From Klebsiella planticola ATCC 33531 (GTDB lineage: Bacteria; Pseudomonadota; Gammaproteobacteria; Enterobacterales; Enterobacteriaceae): 64,000 nt of DNA. Below are positions 33,614-42,187 of this stretch, in pieces (the stretch's first letter is position 1; each line of letters starts with the position of its first letter). The DNA is taken from positions 1 through 64,000 of the forward strand of contig NZ_JMPP01000018.1 of the NCBI RefSeq assembly GCF_000735435.1, given 5' to 3'. Under the pieces are notes generated by a model. The model ran no database searches, was not told the origin of the DNA, and saw only the letters and a list, made by a program, of their open reading frames with translations. The position numbers and the translations under genes were made by a program.

Positions 33614-33816
33614 CTTCGGCACGGCAGCTGAAAATCGGGATAAACGCAGCGCGAAAGCGCATTTGAACGAAATTTAATCTCACGGCGATATTTTTGGCAT
33701 GTTTTACTCCTGAGCGGGGGACGCTACCCGTCTGGAGGCATTCCACCGCGTGCCGCCTGGTGGTGCAGATTGCCCAATATGGGGGCAGAGGGGGGACTGG
33801 CATCCCCCGGAAGAGA

Positions 33817-34389
33817 TTAATCGAGCTGGGAAATCTCCATGGCCGCGCGGTCAATGACGGCGACAATCTGTTTCAACTGAGTCTCGCTAATGGCCTGCTG
33901 ATTAACTTTTAAATCCAGAACGGCTTTAAAGTTCTCCAGCGCCCGCTTCATTTGCGGGTTTTTCCGCAGTTCACAGCCGACCATACGGGCCTGCAAACGT
34001 TCCTGAATATGGCCGAGCTGTTCCTGATTCTCGGCATGCAGAAGGCTGCCCTCTGCGGTTATGGCGATTTTTTTGCGGCCATTTTCCTCTTCGACGCTGA
34101 TAAGACCCTGATCCTGAAGGAGATCGAGGGTGGGATAGATCACGCCCGGACTTGGGCTGTAGTTGCCCTGGGTCAGGTTTTCTATCTCTTTAATCAACTC
34201 GTAGCCGTGGCTGGCGTTGCGGGTGAGGATGTCGAGGATCACCAGACGCAGTTCGCCGTGGCCAAAGAAACGCTGACGGCGTCCGCCACCGCCGCCACCG
34301 CCGCCACCCCGGCGGCCATGCTCCCCGCGTTCGCTGTGTTCACCGTGGTGGCCACGTGGCCCACGACCTTCTTCATGATGATGTCGCAT
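33817..34389 (-). CDS. yqjI: PadR-family nickel/iron-responsive regulator YqjI
   Basis: This 190-residue repressor has a metal-binding N-terminal tail rich in histidine, glycine and arginine (residues 1-37, including a run of nine glycines) and a PadR winged helix (GELRLVILDILTRNASHGYELIKEIE and SPGVIYPTLDLLQDQGLISV). In E. coli YqjI represses yqjH and itself and is inactivated by nickel or excess iron. It is divergent from yqjH, and palindromes lie near each start. Confidence 0.94.
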   Translation of the reverse strand: MRHHHEEGRGPRGHHGEHSERGEHGRRGGGGGGGGGRRQRFFGHGELRLVILDILTRNASHGYELIKEIENLTQGNYSPSPGVIYPTLDLLQDQGLISVEEENGRKKIAITAEGSLLHAENQEQLGHIQERLQARMVGCELRKNPQMKRALENFKAVLDLKVNQQAISETQLKQIVAVIDRAAMEISQLD

Positions 34390-34409
34390 AGTTTGCTCCT
34401 GTATGTTTT

Positions 34410-34432
34410 GATATATCTAATTTATATCTAAA
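34410..34432. promoter_or_regulatory. YqjI operator near yqjI
   Basis: GATATATCTAATTTATATCTA contains two copies of a TAGATATA-type half-site just upstream of the yqjI start. It resembles the TATA-rich palindrome at 34591-34602 near yqjH, as expected for autorepression. Confidence 0.55.
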
Positions 34433-34562
34433 AAATAAAGCTTAGCAAGCATGAATCTAAATATTTTAATAATTAATTGATTTTAAATGATTTTATTTTG
34501 TTATTTGTACTTTGTTGCTTTTTGCGACGGCTATATCAAAAAAAACTTGCATTCTTTTTTAA

Positions 34563-34577
34563 TGGCAATCATTATCA
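34563..34577. promoter_or_regulatory. Possible Fur box upstream of yqjH
   Basis: TGGCAATCATTATCA agrees with the 7-1-7 Fur core TGATAAT-N-ATTATCA at most positions. Fur control of yqjH is established in E. coli. Confidence 0.6.
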
Positions 34578-34590
34578 TTTGGGTAAAGTT

Positions 34591-34602
34591 TAGATATATC
34601 TA
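34591..34602. promoter_or_regulatory. YqjI operator near yqjH
   Basis: TAGATATATCTA is a perfect 12-base palindrome 18 bases before the yqjH start, overlapping the expected promoter. The sequence type matches the other TATATC repeat near yqjI. Confidence 0.6.
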
Positions 34603-34620
34603 TAAATCTCACGAAGGCGA

Positions 34621-35400
34621 ATGACAATGATAAAAACGAAAGAACCTCAGTACCCGAAACGCGTTCGCAATGAGCTGCGTTTTCGCGAGTTAACCGTGCT
34701 GCGCGTTGAGCGCGTCGGCGCCGCCTTCCAGCGCATTGTGCTGGGCGGAGAGGCGCTGGAAGGTTTTGTCTCCCAGGGTTTTGACGACCATACCAAACTC
34801 TTTTTCCCAGAAGCCGGCGCCGCGTTTACGCCGCCGCAGGTGACGGAAGAGGGCATTAACTGGGGCGACGGCGTCCGTCCGGCAACCCGAGACTACACGC
34901 CGCTGTATGATGCCGAACGTCATGAACTGGCCTATGACTTCTTCATCCACGACGGCGGTATCGCCAGCAGCTGGGCGCTGGCGGCAAACGTCGGCGATAA
35001 GCTGGTGATTGGTGGTCCGCGCGGTTCGCTGGTGGTGCCGGAGGATTATGCCTGGCAGCTGTATGTCTGCGATGAATCCGGTATGCCTGCGCTACGCCGC
35101 CGTCTGCTGGGCCTCAGCCGCCTGCCCGTGCGCCCGCAGGTTACGGCGCTGGTGACGATCGGCGACGGATCGTATAAAGATTATCTGGCAGATTTGCAGG
35201 GCTTTAATATTGAGTGGATCGTCGGCCATCATTCATCGGTCGTGGCTGAACATCTGGCGCAGGTGAGCGTGCCCGCGGAAGATTATTTTATCTGGGTGAC
35301 CGGTGAAGGCGCGGTGGTGAAATCGCTGCTCGGGCGGTTTGAAAATGACCAAATTGACCCTCAGCTGGTGCGTTCCCAGGCCTACTGGCACAGTAAATAG
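34621..35400 (+). CDS. yqjH: NADPH-dependent ferric-chelate reductase YqjH
   Basis: This 259-residue siderophore-interacting (ViuB-type) flavoprotein uses NADPH to reduce ferric siderophores and release iron in the cytoplasm. The FAD domain (residues 1-120) includes RELTVLRVERVGAAFQRIVL and RDYTPLYDAE; the NADPH domain includes LYVCDESGMPALRRRL and FIWVTGEGAVVKSL. The first ATG follows AAGGCG; a second ATG two codons later is possible. Confidence 0.93.
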   Translation: MTMIKTKEPQYPKRVRNELRFRELTVLRVERVGAAFQRIVLGGEALEGFVSQGFDDHTKLFFPEAGAAFTPPQVTEEGINWGDGVRPATRDYTPLYDAERHELAYDFFIHDGGIASSWALAANVGDKLVIGGPRGSLVVPEDYAWQLYVCDESGMPALRRRLLGLSRLPVRPQVTALVTIGDGSYKDYLADLQGFNIEWIVGHHSSVVAEHLAQVSVPAEDYFIWVTGEGAVVKSLLGRFENDQIDPQLVRSQAYWHSK

Positions 35401-35402
35401 CC

Positions 35403-35510
35403 TGATTCCCGGGCTACGGCGCCAGCACGTTGCCCGGGATAGCGGCTATTCCGTTCTCTCGCCCGGCTCAGCGTCGCGTTGCCGGGATATTCCGCTGCTG
35501 AGGGCGCAGC
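35403..35510. repeat. REP-like intergenic repeats
   Basis: Several imperfect palindromic pieces (CCCGGGCTACGG, TTGCCCGGGAT, TTGCCGGGAT) lie between the convergent yqjH and the ATP-type dihydroxyacetone kinase gene. They resemble Klebsiella REP sequences, and may double as a terminator. Confidence 0.5.
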
Positions 35511-35511
35511 C

Positions 35512-37164
35512 TTAGCGGTGTTCCGCCAGCGTTTTGAAGACCTGCGCTACCGCGTGGGCGCCCGGATCCATATTGCCCAGCAGGCTGTCGCTGTTAAGGT
35601 ACGACGCGCGCCCGGCGTTAGCTTTGCTGGCGTGGCAGGTGCGTTCGGCGCCCGCGTCCGCCGCGGCAAACGCCGCCTGTAAATCCATCGGTGCGACAAG
35701 CAGCGACGCCAGCGCCGGCTGTAGCGCATCAATCATCGTGCGATCGCCCTCATCCGCCCCGCCGTAAAACTTCATTTGCGCCAGACCGGCGTTTAACGCT
35801 TCCGCGACGCCGGCGCCTTGTTCCAGCCTCTGCCCGGCGGCGGTAAAGAAGATCGACATCAGCACGCCGCTGGACCCCCCCATCACCACGGTCAGACGTT
35901 CACCGATCAGGGCGAACAGGGTCGCGAGATCGCCCAGCGGCAGCTGCTGGCGCCGCAGCAGGTCGGCAATATCGCGCGCGCCTGCGGCAAAGGTGGAGCC
36001 GGTATCGCCATCGCCGACTTTGGCATCCAGCGCATTCAGGTGCGTCTCCAGGTCAGACAGGGTACTGGTTATCCGCCCGACATAGCCCGCCACGTCGTGA
36101 TTGTCCGAAGGCTGGAACGCCACGCGGGTGCTACGCAGAGAAGAGGGCATCACCTCGATGGCCCGCGGCTGTACCGGCGCCTGCCAGCTGGCTGTTTCCA
36201 CAGCGGAAAGCAGCGCCTTTTCAATGCTCTCCTCCAGTACGATGGCGGTTATCGAGAAACCTTTCATATCCAGCGCCGTCACCAGCGACGCCGGGCCAAT
36301 CAGCCAGTCGATCCGCTGATGGAGCGGCGTGTCGGCCAGCTCACGGGTGAGAATCGCCATTTCCGCCACCGACACGCCGCCGAGGTTGTTAAGCATCACC
36401 GCCAGGCGGCCGGTTTGCGGCAGGGCGGCGGTCAGTTTCTCCACCATCAGGCGGACAATCTGCGCGCTGTTCTGGGTGGCGATGACCGAGGCGCCGGGTT
36501 CGCCATGGATGCCCATGCCCAGTTCTGCCCGATCGGGATAGTGGCGTGGCGCCGTTTCAGCCTCCTGCGGCAGATGACAACTGGAGAGCGCGAGGCCCAG
36601 CGTGCGGGTCTTGTCCGCCGCATACCGGGCTTCGCGCAGCACGGTGGCAAGATTGTAACCACGTTCGGCAAAATAACCGGCCACTTTATGCACCAGGATA
36701 GTTCCGGCAATCCCGCGCGGATGCTTGTTATCCGGCAACGAAATATCGTCGCCGACAATCAGCATTTCGACGTTGTAACCCAGGCGACGTGCTTTCTCTG
36801 CGGCGAGACCAAAGTTAAGGCGATCGCCGGTATAGTTTTTGACAATCAGCAGACAGCCCGCTTCGCCGGTCACCGCCTGAATGGCGGTCAGCACCGCATC
36901 CACGCTCGGGGAAGCAAAAATATCGCCGCACACCGCGGCGGTAAGCATCCCTTTGCCGATAAACCCGACGTGGGCCGGCTCATGGCCGGAGCCGCCGCCG
37001 GAGATGACGGCGACGTTGCTTTTGTTGAGATCGCGACGAACGACCACGCGAATCGCCGGGTCGCTCTCCAGACGCGCCAGGTTGTTCCACGGGCTGGCAA
37101 CGATCGTTCCTTCAATAACATCGTCGACGAGGCGGGTGCGCTGATTAAAAAAGAATTGAGACAT
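35512..37164 (-). CDS. ATP-dependent dihydroxyacetone kinase
   Basis: This 550-residue single-chain kinase of the Klebsiella/Citrobacter type phosphorylates dihydroxyacetone with ATP. The N-terminal DhaK-like domain binds substrate through the histidine of GMGIHGEPGAS near residue 220, and has SGGGSGHEPAHVGFIGKGML near residue 55. The C-terminal DhaL-like ATP domain carries LDAKVGDGDTGSTFAAGARD near residue 390. It follows dhaKLM on the same strand, so this operon encodes both ATP- and PTS-type kinases. It is called DhaK or dhaKI in Klebsiella; I leave the symbol blank to avoid confusion with the next dhaK. Confidence 0.94.
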   Translation of the reverse strand: MSQFFFNQRTRLVDDVIEGTIVASPWNNLARLESDPAIRVVVRRDLNKSNVAVISGGGSGHEPAHVGFIGKGMLTAAVCGDIFASPSVDAVLTAIQAVTGEAGCLLIVKNYTGDRLNFGLAAEKARRLGYNVEMLIVGDDISLPDNKHPRGIAGTILVHKVAGYFAERGYNLATVLREARYAADKTRTLGLALSSCHLPQEAETAPRHYPDRAELGMGIHGEPGASVIATQNSAQIVRLMVEKLTAALPQTGRLAVMLNNLGGVSVAEMAILTRELADTPLHQRIDWLIGPASLVTALDMKGFSITAIVLEESIEKALLSAVETASWQAPVQPRAIEVMPSSLRSTRVAFQPSDNHDVAGYVGRITSTLSDLETHLNALDAKVGDGDTGSTFAAGARDIADLLRRQQLPLGDLATLFALIGERLTVVMGGSSGVLMSIFFTAAGQRLEQGAGVAEALNAGLAQMKFYGGADEGDRTMIDALQPALASLLVAPMDLQAAFAAADAGAERTCHASKANAGRASYLNSDSLLGNMDPGAHAVAQVFKTLAEHR

Positions 37165-37254
37165 AACGGTTCCTGGTGGTTGAGCGAAAACAGAATCCCC
37201 GGAGGCGGAGCCTCCGGCGTGAAGAATGGCGTACAGAGAGTGACAAATGGACAG

Positions 37255-38676
37255 CTACGTGCGGATAACGCGTTTTCCGGCGATATCCAGGGTAAGGGAT
37301 TCACCATCGCCTATCTGCTGCAGAGCGTCTCCCTGCTGACACAGGCAGACGATCCCGGCCTGACGGGCGATGATCGCGCCATGGGATGCTTCGCTCCCTT
37401 CCCGCAGACAAATCCCCTTGACCAGGCGAGGATCCAGCTGCAAGACAGTGGAAGGAAAGAGATCGTCGGCGATGATAATCGTCGGCTCATGCACCGCCAT
37501 CGGCTCTTCGCTGCTGCCTTGCAGATGGCGCAAAGTCCGGTGAAGCAGATCGTCGATATCAATATAGCGCGCCTGCAGATAGGCATCGTTCAACTGGCGG
37601 TACTGCTGGCTGAGATCGGCCAGCACCTGATACCACGCCCACTCCGCATTGCATTGTTCCTGGCGCAGGATATCGCAGGCGGCTTCATAGAGATCCGGGT
37701 CGTCGAGCAGCGTGTGGTGGCCGGAGAAAATGGCCGCGATATCGGCAGAATAGCGCTCTTCCGCCAGAGTGGTCAGCGCATTGAGATCGTCCAGCGTCTG
37801 GCCGATCGCCTGCTGCAGGCGCCGCTGTTCGTTGGCGATGTCGGCGCCGGTTTGTTGGACTGGCCGGGGGGCAGGCAGCGGATAGCGGAGCGCTTTGCCC
37901 TGAACGCGCGCGGCGGTCGGGGCAAAGAGCGCTGGCGCGGCGTCCGGCTGCTCGCCAAAGTTCTCCGCCGCCAGCGCCTGAAATGCCGCCAGCGCCGCTT
38001 CGGCATCTGGCCCGCGGGCCAGCAGCCTTAATGTATCGTTGCAGCGTACCTGCAACAGGGCAATCTGGTTAATGCTGTCCGGTGAGACGCATTTGCCGCC
38101 TTTCTCCAGCACCAGATCGGCATTGAATCCGGATAACGCGGCCACCAGCCGCGATGCCGGACGAACGTGTAAACCGTTATGGTTTTTAATGACCACGGAG
38201 ACGGACTCGCCGCTCAGATCGTCGGCCAGCGGCGTGGCCTCGGGGCCGTTCTGTGCGAGCGATGGTAACCCCAGCTGTACGCGCTTAGCTTCCAGGGCGT
38301 TCATGGCGTCGGCGATCACTTTATCGATATCCGATCCGGTGGCGGCGCTGACCGTTGCCGCCAGAGTGCCTTCGACCAGCGGCGCGGCGCACAGGCGAAC
38401 CTTCGCCGCGATCGCCGGATCGAGGAGATCCAACGCGGTTTCCGCGCTGAGCAGGGCGCTGCCGATATCCATCATCACCAGCACGTGGTCGGTATCGGCG
38501 ACGGATTCAATGGCCTCCATCACCTTAATGGGATCGGTGCCGATCGGGTTTTCAGGATCGTCAATGCCGGCGGCGATCGCCAGCTTACAGCCGTCGCCAG
38601 TTAACATCTGCCGGGCCAGTTCTCCGACACCTTCGCCCAGTCGGGCGCTATGAGAAACAATCACCAGGTTTACCAT
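37255..38676 (-). CDS. dhaM: PTS phosphoryl carrier DhaM
   Basis: This 473-residue multiphosphoryl protein passes phosphate from the PTS to ADP bound to DhaL. It has three parts: an EIIA-mannose-like domain with active histidine in IVSHSARLGEG (His9), an HPr-like domain with IKNHNGLHVRPASRL near residue 165, and an N-terminal enzyme I-like domain with its phosphohistidine in GSEASHGAIIARQAG near residue 430. The three-domain form matches E. coli DhaM. It lies ten bases after dhaL. Confidence 0.94.
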   Translation of the reverse strand: MVNLVIVSHSARLGEGVGELARQMLTGDGCKLAIAAGIDDPENPIGTDPIKVMEAIESVADTDHVLVMMDIGSALLSAETALDLLDPAIAAKVRLCAAPLVEGTLAATVSAATGSDIDKVIADAMNALEAKRVQLGLPSLAQNGPEATPLADDLSGESVSVVIKNHNGLHVRPASRLVAALSGFNADLVLEKGGKCVSPDSINQIALLQVRCNDTLRLLARGPDAEAALAAFQALAAENFGEQPDAAPALFAPTAARVQGKALRYPLPAPRPVQQTGADIANEQRRLQQAIGQTLDDLNALTTLAEERYSADIAAIFSGHHTLLDDPDLYEAACDILRQEQCNAEWAWYQVLADLSQQYRQLNDAYLQARYIDIDDLLHRTLRHLQGSSEEPMAVHEPTIIIADDLFPSTVLQLDPRLVKGICLREGSEASHGAIIARQAGIVCLCQQGDALQQIGDGESLTLDIAGKRVIRT

Positions 38677-38686
38677 CGCGTTATCC

Positions 38687-39319
38687 TTACTCTTTGGCTG
38701 CGGCAGCCAGCTCCTGAATCATGAACATCACCGAGGTTGCGCCCGGATCCTGGTGCCCGATGCTGCGTTCGCCGAGGTAGCTGGCGCGGCCTTTGCGGGC
38801 CTGCATGGTGATGGTAGAGCGGGCGGCTTCCTCTGCTTGTGTCGCGGCGGCATCCAGCGCGTGCTGAACCGACAGGTGCTGTTCGCTGGACTGGCGCAGT
38901 GACTCGACGACCGGTAGCCAGACGTCGCACATGGTTTTATCACCGGGTTCCGCTTTCCCCCGGTTGACCACGCCGTCCGACCCTTCGCGCATCATCTGGT
39001 ACAGCTCTTCGAGGGTCAGACTCTGGTGAGCCTGTGTCACCTGGGCTGCGCGAATAAAGAAGGTGCCGAACAGCGGGCCGCTGGCACCGCCGACGTTGGA
39101 GAGCAGCGTCATTCCGGTGTTCTTAAGAATAAAACCGATATCTTTATCGGCAATGGACGGCAGTTTTTCCACCACCTTGCTGAAGCCGCGATACATATTC
39201 AGACCGTGGTCGGCATCGCCAATCTCTTTATCCAGGCCGGTCAGAAAATCTTTCTCTTTGGTAAAAATGTCGCCGCAGCGATAGAGCCAGTTAACGATTT
39301 GCGTTCTGTTCAGTGACAT
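38687..39319 (-). CDS. dhaL: Dihydroxyacetone kinase ADP-binding subunit DhaL
   Basis: This 210-residue subunit holds ADP as a coenzyme, receives phosphate from DhaM and gives it to dihydroxyacetone on DhaK. The Mg-binding aspartates lie in LDKEIGDADHGLNMYRGF near residue 30, and the nucleotide-binding region GGASGPLFGTFFIRAA near residue 78. It lies between dhaK and dhaM with ten-base gaps. Confidence 0.95.
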   Translation of the reverse strand: MSLNRTQIVNWLYRCGDIFTKEKDFLTGLDKEIGDADHGLNMYRGFSKVVEKLPSIADKDIGFILKNTGMTLLSNVGGASGPLFGTFFIRAAQVTQAHQSLTLEELYQMMREGSDGVVNRGKAEPGDKTMCDVWLPVVESLRQSSEQHLSVQHALDAAATQAEEAARSTITMQARKGRASYLGERSIGHQDPGATSVMFMIQELAAAAKE

Positions 39320-39329
39320 GTCGTGCTCC

Positions 39330-40400
39330 TTAATGGCCCCAGTTCAGCGCCGGGGTATGAACGGGGGCGTCCCATAACGCCAGCGTGTCGTCATCGACTT
39401 TCAGTAGCGTGAGGGAGAAACCCACCATATCCAGCGAGGTGCAGTAGCTGCCGATGAGGTTGCGCTCGATGGTGATGCCACTCTCCTCGCAGCGCGTGGC
39501 CAGACGGTTGTATACGCCGTACAGTTCCGACAGCGGGGTGGCGCCAAGGTTATTGACCAGCGCGATGACGCGGTCGCCCTTCTGTAGCGCCTGTTTGCTT
39601 TGCGTGACGTCCTGCCAGCTTCCTTTGACGGTATCCCACTGACGCAGCGTGCGGCTGTAGGTGCCGTTCTCCAGCAGGGTGTCGAACATCTCATCAACGG
39701 TGCGGTCAAGAGAGCTGAAGGGGCGACGGTTGATACCCGGCTCGCCGTGGATCCCGACGCCGAACTCCATCTCATTATCCTGTAATTCAAACGATGGCTG
39801 TCCGGCGGCCGGCACGGTACAGGCGCTTAGCGCCACACCGATGGAGTGGCCGAGGTTGTTAAGCTTGCGGCCCAGCTCAGCGCAGGCTTCCAGCGAATCG
39901 CCGCGTTCGGCGGCCGCGCCGACCAGCTTCTCAATCAGGACGGTGTTGGCGACGCCGCGGCGTCCGGCGGTGTAGAGGCTGTCTTTGACCGCCACGTCGT
40001 CATCGATGACGACGGTGGTCACCTTAACGCCGCTTTCGTGCAGCAGTTCGGTGGCGGTTTCGAAATTGAGGATATCCCCGGTGTAGTTTTTGATGATCAG
40101 CAGCACGCCTTCGCCGCCGTCGATATTCATCGCGCACTCGAACATTTTATCCGGGGTCGGGGAGGTGAAAATCTCGCCCGGACAGGCGCCGGCAAGCATA
40201 CCTTTGCCAATATAGCCGCAGTGCATCGGCTCGTGTCCGCTGCCGCCGCCGGAGAGCAGCGCCACTTTCCCGGCAACCGGCGCATCGGCGCGGGTGACAT
40301 ACACCGGGTCCTGATGCAGCGTCAATTCAGGATGGGCTCTGGCGAGGCCAAGCAGTTGTTCACTCAGTACATCTTCGACACGGTTAATCAATTTTTTCAT
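39330..40400 (-). CDS. dhaK: PTS-dependent dihydroxyacetone kinase subunit DhaK
   Basis: This 356-residue substrate-binding subunit forms a covalent hemiaminal with dihydroxyacetone through the histidine in GVGIHGEPGINRR near residue 218. The LLSGGGSGHEPMHCGYIGKG block near residue 50 is conserved. In E. coli, DhaK and DhaL also act as corepressor and coactivator of DhaR. It is the first gene of the minus-strand operon, and the long control region with paired dyads lies upstream. Confidence 0.96.
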   Translation of the reverse strand: MKKLINRVEDVLSEQLLGLARAHPELTLHQDPVYVTRADAPVAGKVALLSGGGSGHEPMHCGYIGKGMLAGACPGEIFTSPTPDKMFECAMNIDGGEGVLLIIKNYTGDILNFETATELLHESGVKVTTVVIDDDVAVKDSLYTAGRRGVANTVLIEKLVGAAAERGDSLEACAELGRKLNNLGHSIGVALSACTVPAAGQPSFELQDNEMEFGVGIHGEPGINRRPFSSLDRTVDEMFDTLLENGTYSRTLRQWDTVKGSWQDVTQSKQALQKGDRVIALVNNLGATPLSELYGVYNRLATRCEESGITIERNLIGSYCTSLDMVGFSLTLLKVDDDTLALWDAPVHTPALNWGH

Positions 40401-40546
40401 TATTTATGCTCCGTCGGAGTGATGCGATGCGGCCTCTCTACCCGCGGAGGCGGTCATCGTGTAGGGGTATCGTCTGGCGTGAAGAACGACCCGGCGACGT
40501 TATGATTCTGGCTGAGTTAACGGAAAAAAAAATGTCGCGAAAACGA

Positions 40547-40592
40547 GTTTCATAACGGAACGTGGTTATTTATTTTTGTTCCGTTATGAAAC
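40547..40592. promoter_or_regulatory. Paired dyads on the dhaK side (likely DhaR sites)
   Basis: GTTTCATAACGGAAC (40547-40561) and GTTCCGTTATGAAAC (40578-40592) are perfect reverse complements, with centres 31 bases apart, about three helical turns. Each is itself a near-palindrome GTTYC-N5-GRAAC. Assignment to DhaR is inferred from position. Confidence 0.6.
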
Positions 40593-40798
40593 GTTATCGC
40601 CGATGAAAAGAGAAAAATGCGAGCTAAGGCTGTTTTTTCGCCCTGCGTTCTTCTGCGGCAGCCGGGGCAGCGGATCCTTTTTTGATTTGTTTTCTGCTGT
40701 CGGGGGCAACAGTGTTGGCAGATTATCCGTTTTTTTTTGTAGCATGACGGCGAATGGACGGATCGGGATCGCAATCCCGGCGTTTTACGGCAATTGAT

Positions 40799-40845
40799 GT
40801 TCCAATATGGAACGGTAAAAAATATTCTCTGTTTCATATCAGAAC
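40799..40845. promoter_or_regulatory. Paired dyads on the dhaD side (likely DhaR sites)
   Basis: GTTCCAATATGGAAC (40799-40813) and GTTTCATATCAGAAC (40831-40845) repeat the 15-base dyad with centres 32 bases apart. Spacing and distance from dhaD mirror the pair on the dhaK side. Confidence 0.6.
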
Positions 40846-40995
40846 AAAAACGGGAAAAATTTTTTTGTTCACCGCTCGCCCTACAGTGTTTGCATCGCTC
40901 CGGCCACGATCCCGTTTCCGCCATCAACCGCAGGCTGAACAGGATGACGCCAGGGCTCATCATGTAAAACATGCACTTATTTGAGGGTGAAAGGA

Positions 40996-42093
40996 ATGCT
41001 AAAAGTTATTCAATCTCCGGCCAAATATCTTCAGGGTCCTGACGCATCCACGCTTTTTGGTCAGTATGCCAAAAATCTGGCGGACAGTTTTTTTGTGATT
41101 GCCGATGACTTCGTGATGAAGCTGGCGGGGGACAAAGTACTCAATGGTTTGCATAACCACGGTTTAAGCTGCCACGCGGCCCGTTTTAACGGCGAATGCA
41201 GCCACGCGGAGATCAACCGCCTGATTGCCATTCTGCAGCAGCACGGCTGCCGCGGCGTGGTGGGGATTGGCGGCGGGAAGACGCTCGATACCGCTAAAGC
41301 CATTGGCTTCTACCAGAAGCTGCCGGTGGTGGTGATCCCGACGATTGCCTCTACCGATGCGCCAACCAGCGCGCTGTCGGTTATCTACACCGAAGCCGGT
41401 GAGTTTGAAGAGTATCTGATCTATCCGAAAAACCCGGATATGGTGGTGATGGATACGGCAATTATTGCCAAAGCGCCGGTGCGCCTGCTGGTGGCCGGGA
41501 TGGGCGATGCGCTCTCGACCTGGTTTGAAGCGAAGGCCTGCTTTGATGCCAGAGCGACCAGTATGGCCGGCGGACAGTCCACGGCGGCGGCGTTGAGCCT
41601 GGCCCGCCTGTGCTATGATACGCTGCTGGCCGAAGGCGAAAAAGCGCGCCTGGCAGCGCAGGCTGGCGTAGTGACGGATGCGCTGGAGCGCATTGTCGAA
41701 GCCAATACCTACCTCAGCGGAATTGGCTTTGAAAGCAGCGGGCTTGCCGCGGCGCACGCCATTCATAACGGCTTCACTATTCTGGAAGAGTGCCATCATC
41801 TGTACCACGGCGAAAAAGTGGCGTTTGGCACCCTGGCGCAGCTGGTGCTGCAAAACAGCCCGATGGAAGAGATTGAAACGGTGCTGGGCTTCTGCCAGAA
41901 AGTCGGTCTGCCGGTGACCCTGGCGCAAATGGGCGTCAAAGAGGGCATTGAAGGGAAAATTCAGGCGGTAGCGCAAGCGACCTGCGCGGAAGGTGAAACG
42001 ATCCATAACATGCCATTCCCGGTGACGGCAGACAGCGTTTACGCCGCGATCCTGACGGCCGATTTGCTCGGTCAGCAGTGGCTGGCGCGTTAA
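40996..42093 (+). CDS. dhaD: Glycerol dehydrogenase DhaD (GldA)
   Basis: This 365-residue NAD-dependent, zinc-containing enzyme oxidises glycerol to dihydroxyacetone, the oxidative branch of the dha regulon. The NAD motif GVVGIGGGKTLDTAKAIGF near residue 90 and the metal-binding aspartate/histidines (GMGDALSTWFEAKAC, AAHAIHNGFTIL) are intact. I used the ATG at 40996, consistent with family length, preceded by GAGGGTGAAAGGA. dhaR follows on the same strand. The product feeds the kinases encoded on the opposite strand. Confidence 0.95.
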   Translation: MLKVIQSPAKYLQGPDASTLFGQYAKNLADSFFVIADDFVMKLAGDKVLNGLHNHGLSCHAARFNGECSHAEINRLIAILQQHGCRGVVGIGGGKTLDTAKAIGFYQKLPVVVIPTIASTDAPTSALSVIYTEAGEFEEYLIYPKNPDMVVMDTAIIAKAPVRLLVAGMGDALSTWFEAKACFDARATSMAGGQSTAAALSLARLCYDTLLAEGEKARLAAQAGVVTDALERIVEANTYLSGIGFESSGLAAAHAIHNGFTILEECHHLYHGEKVAFGTLAQLVLQNSPMEEIETVLGFCQKVGLPVTLAQMGVKEGIEGKIQAVAQATCAEGETIHNMPFPVTADSVYAAILTADLLGQQWLAR

Positions 42094-42187
42094 CGTCTCG
42101 CTGACCTGCTTTTGCAGGGTGAAGCGTATTCTCCCCTCCGACAGTCTCTGCCGGAGGGGTTATCTATTTTAAACAGCGGAAAAGGAA

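Larger units (their letters stand above)
40401..40995. promoter_or_regulatory. dhaK-dhaD divergent control region
   Basis: This 595-base region between divergent dhaKLM and dhaD has no believable gene; a 140-codon minus-strand frame here has no family likeness. It carries four copies of a 15-base dyad GTTYC-N5-RGAAC or close variants, arranged as two pairs. The pair at 40547-40592 is about 170 bases from the dhaK start, and the pair at 40799-40845 is about the same distance from the dhaD start. Likely DhaR binding sites. Confidence 0.6.

Noticed and set aside
35818-38031. 737-codon open frame on the plus strand
   Set aside because: It lies antisense to the well-identified dihydroxyacetone kinase and dhaM genes. 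High GC and codon bias create long shadow frames, and the translated text has no family likeness.
40550-40972. 140-codon minus-strand frame in the dha control region
   Set aside because: It has no ribosome-binding site and no recognisable domain, and covers the paired dyads expected to be regulatory.
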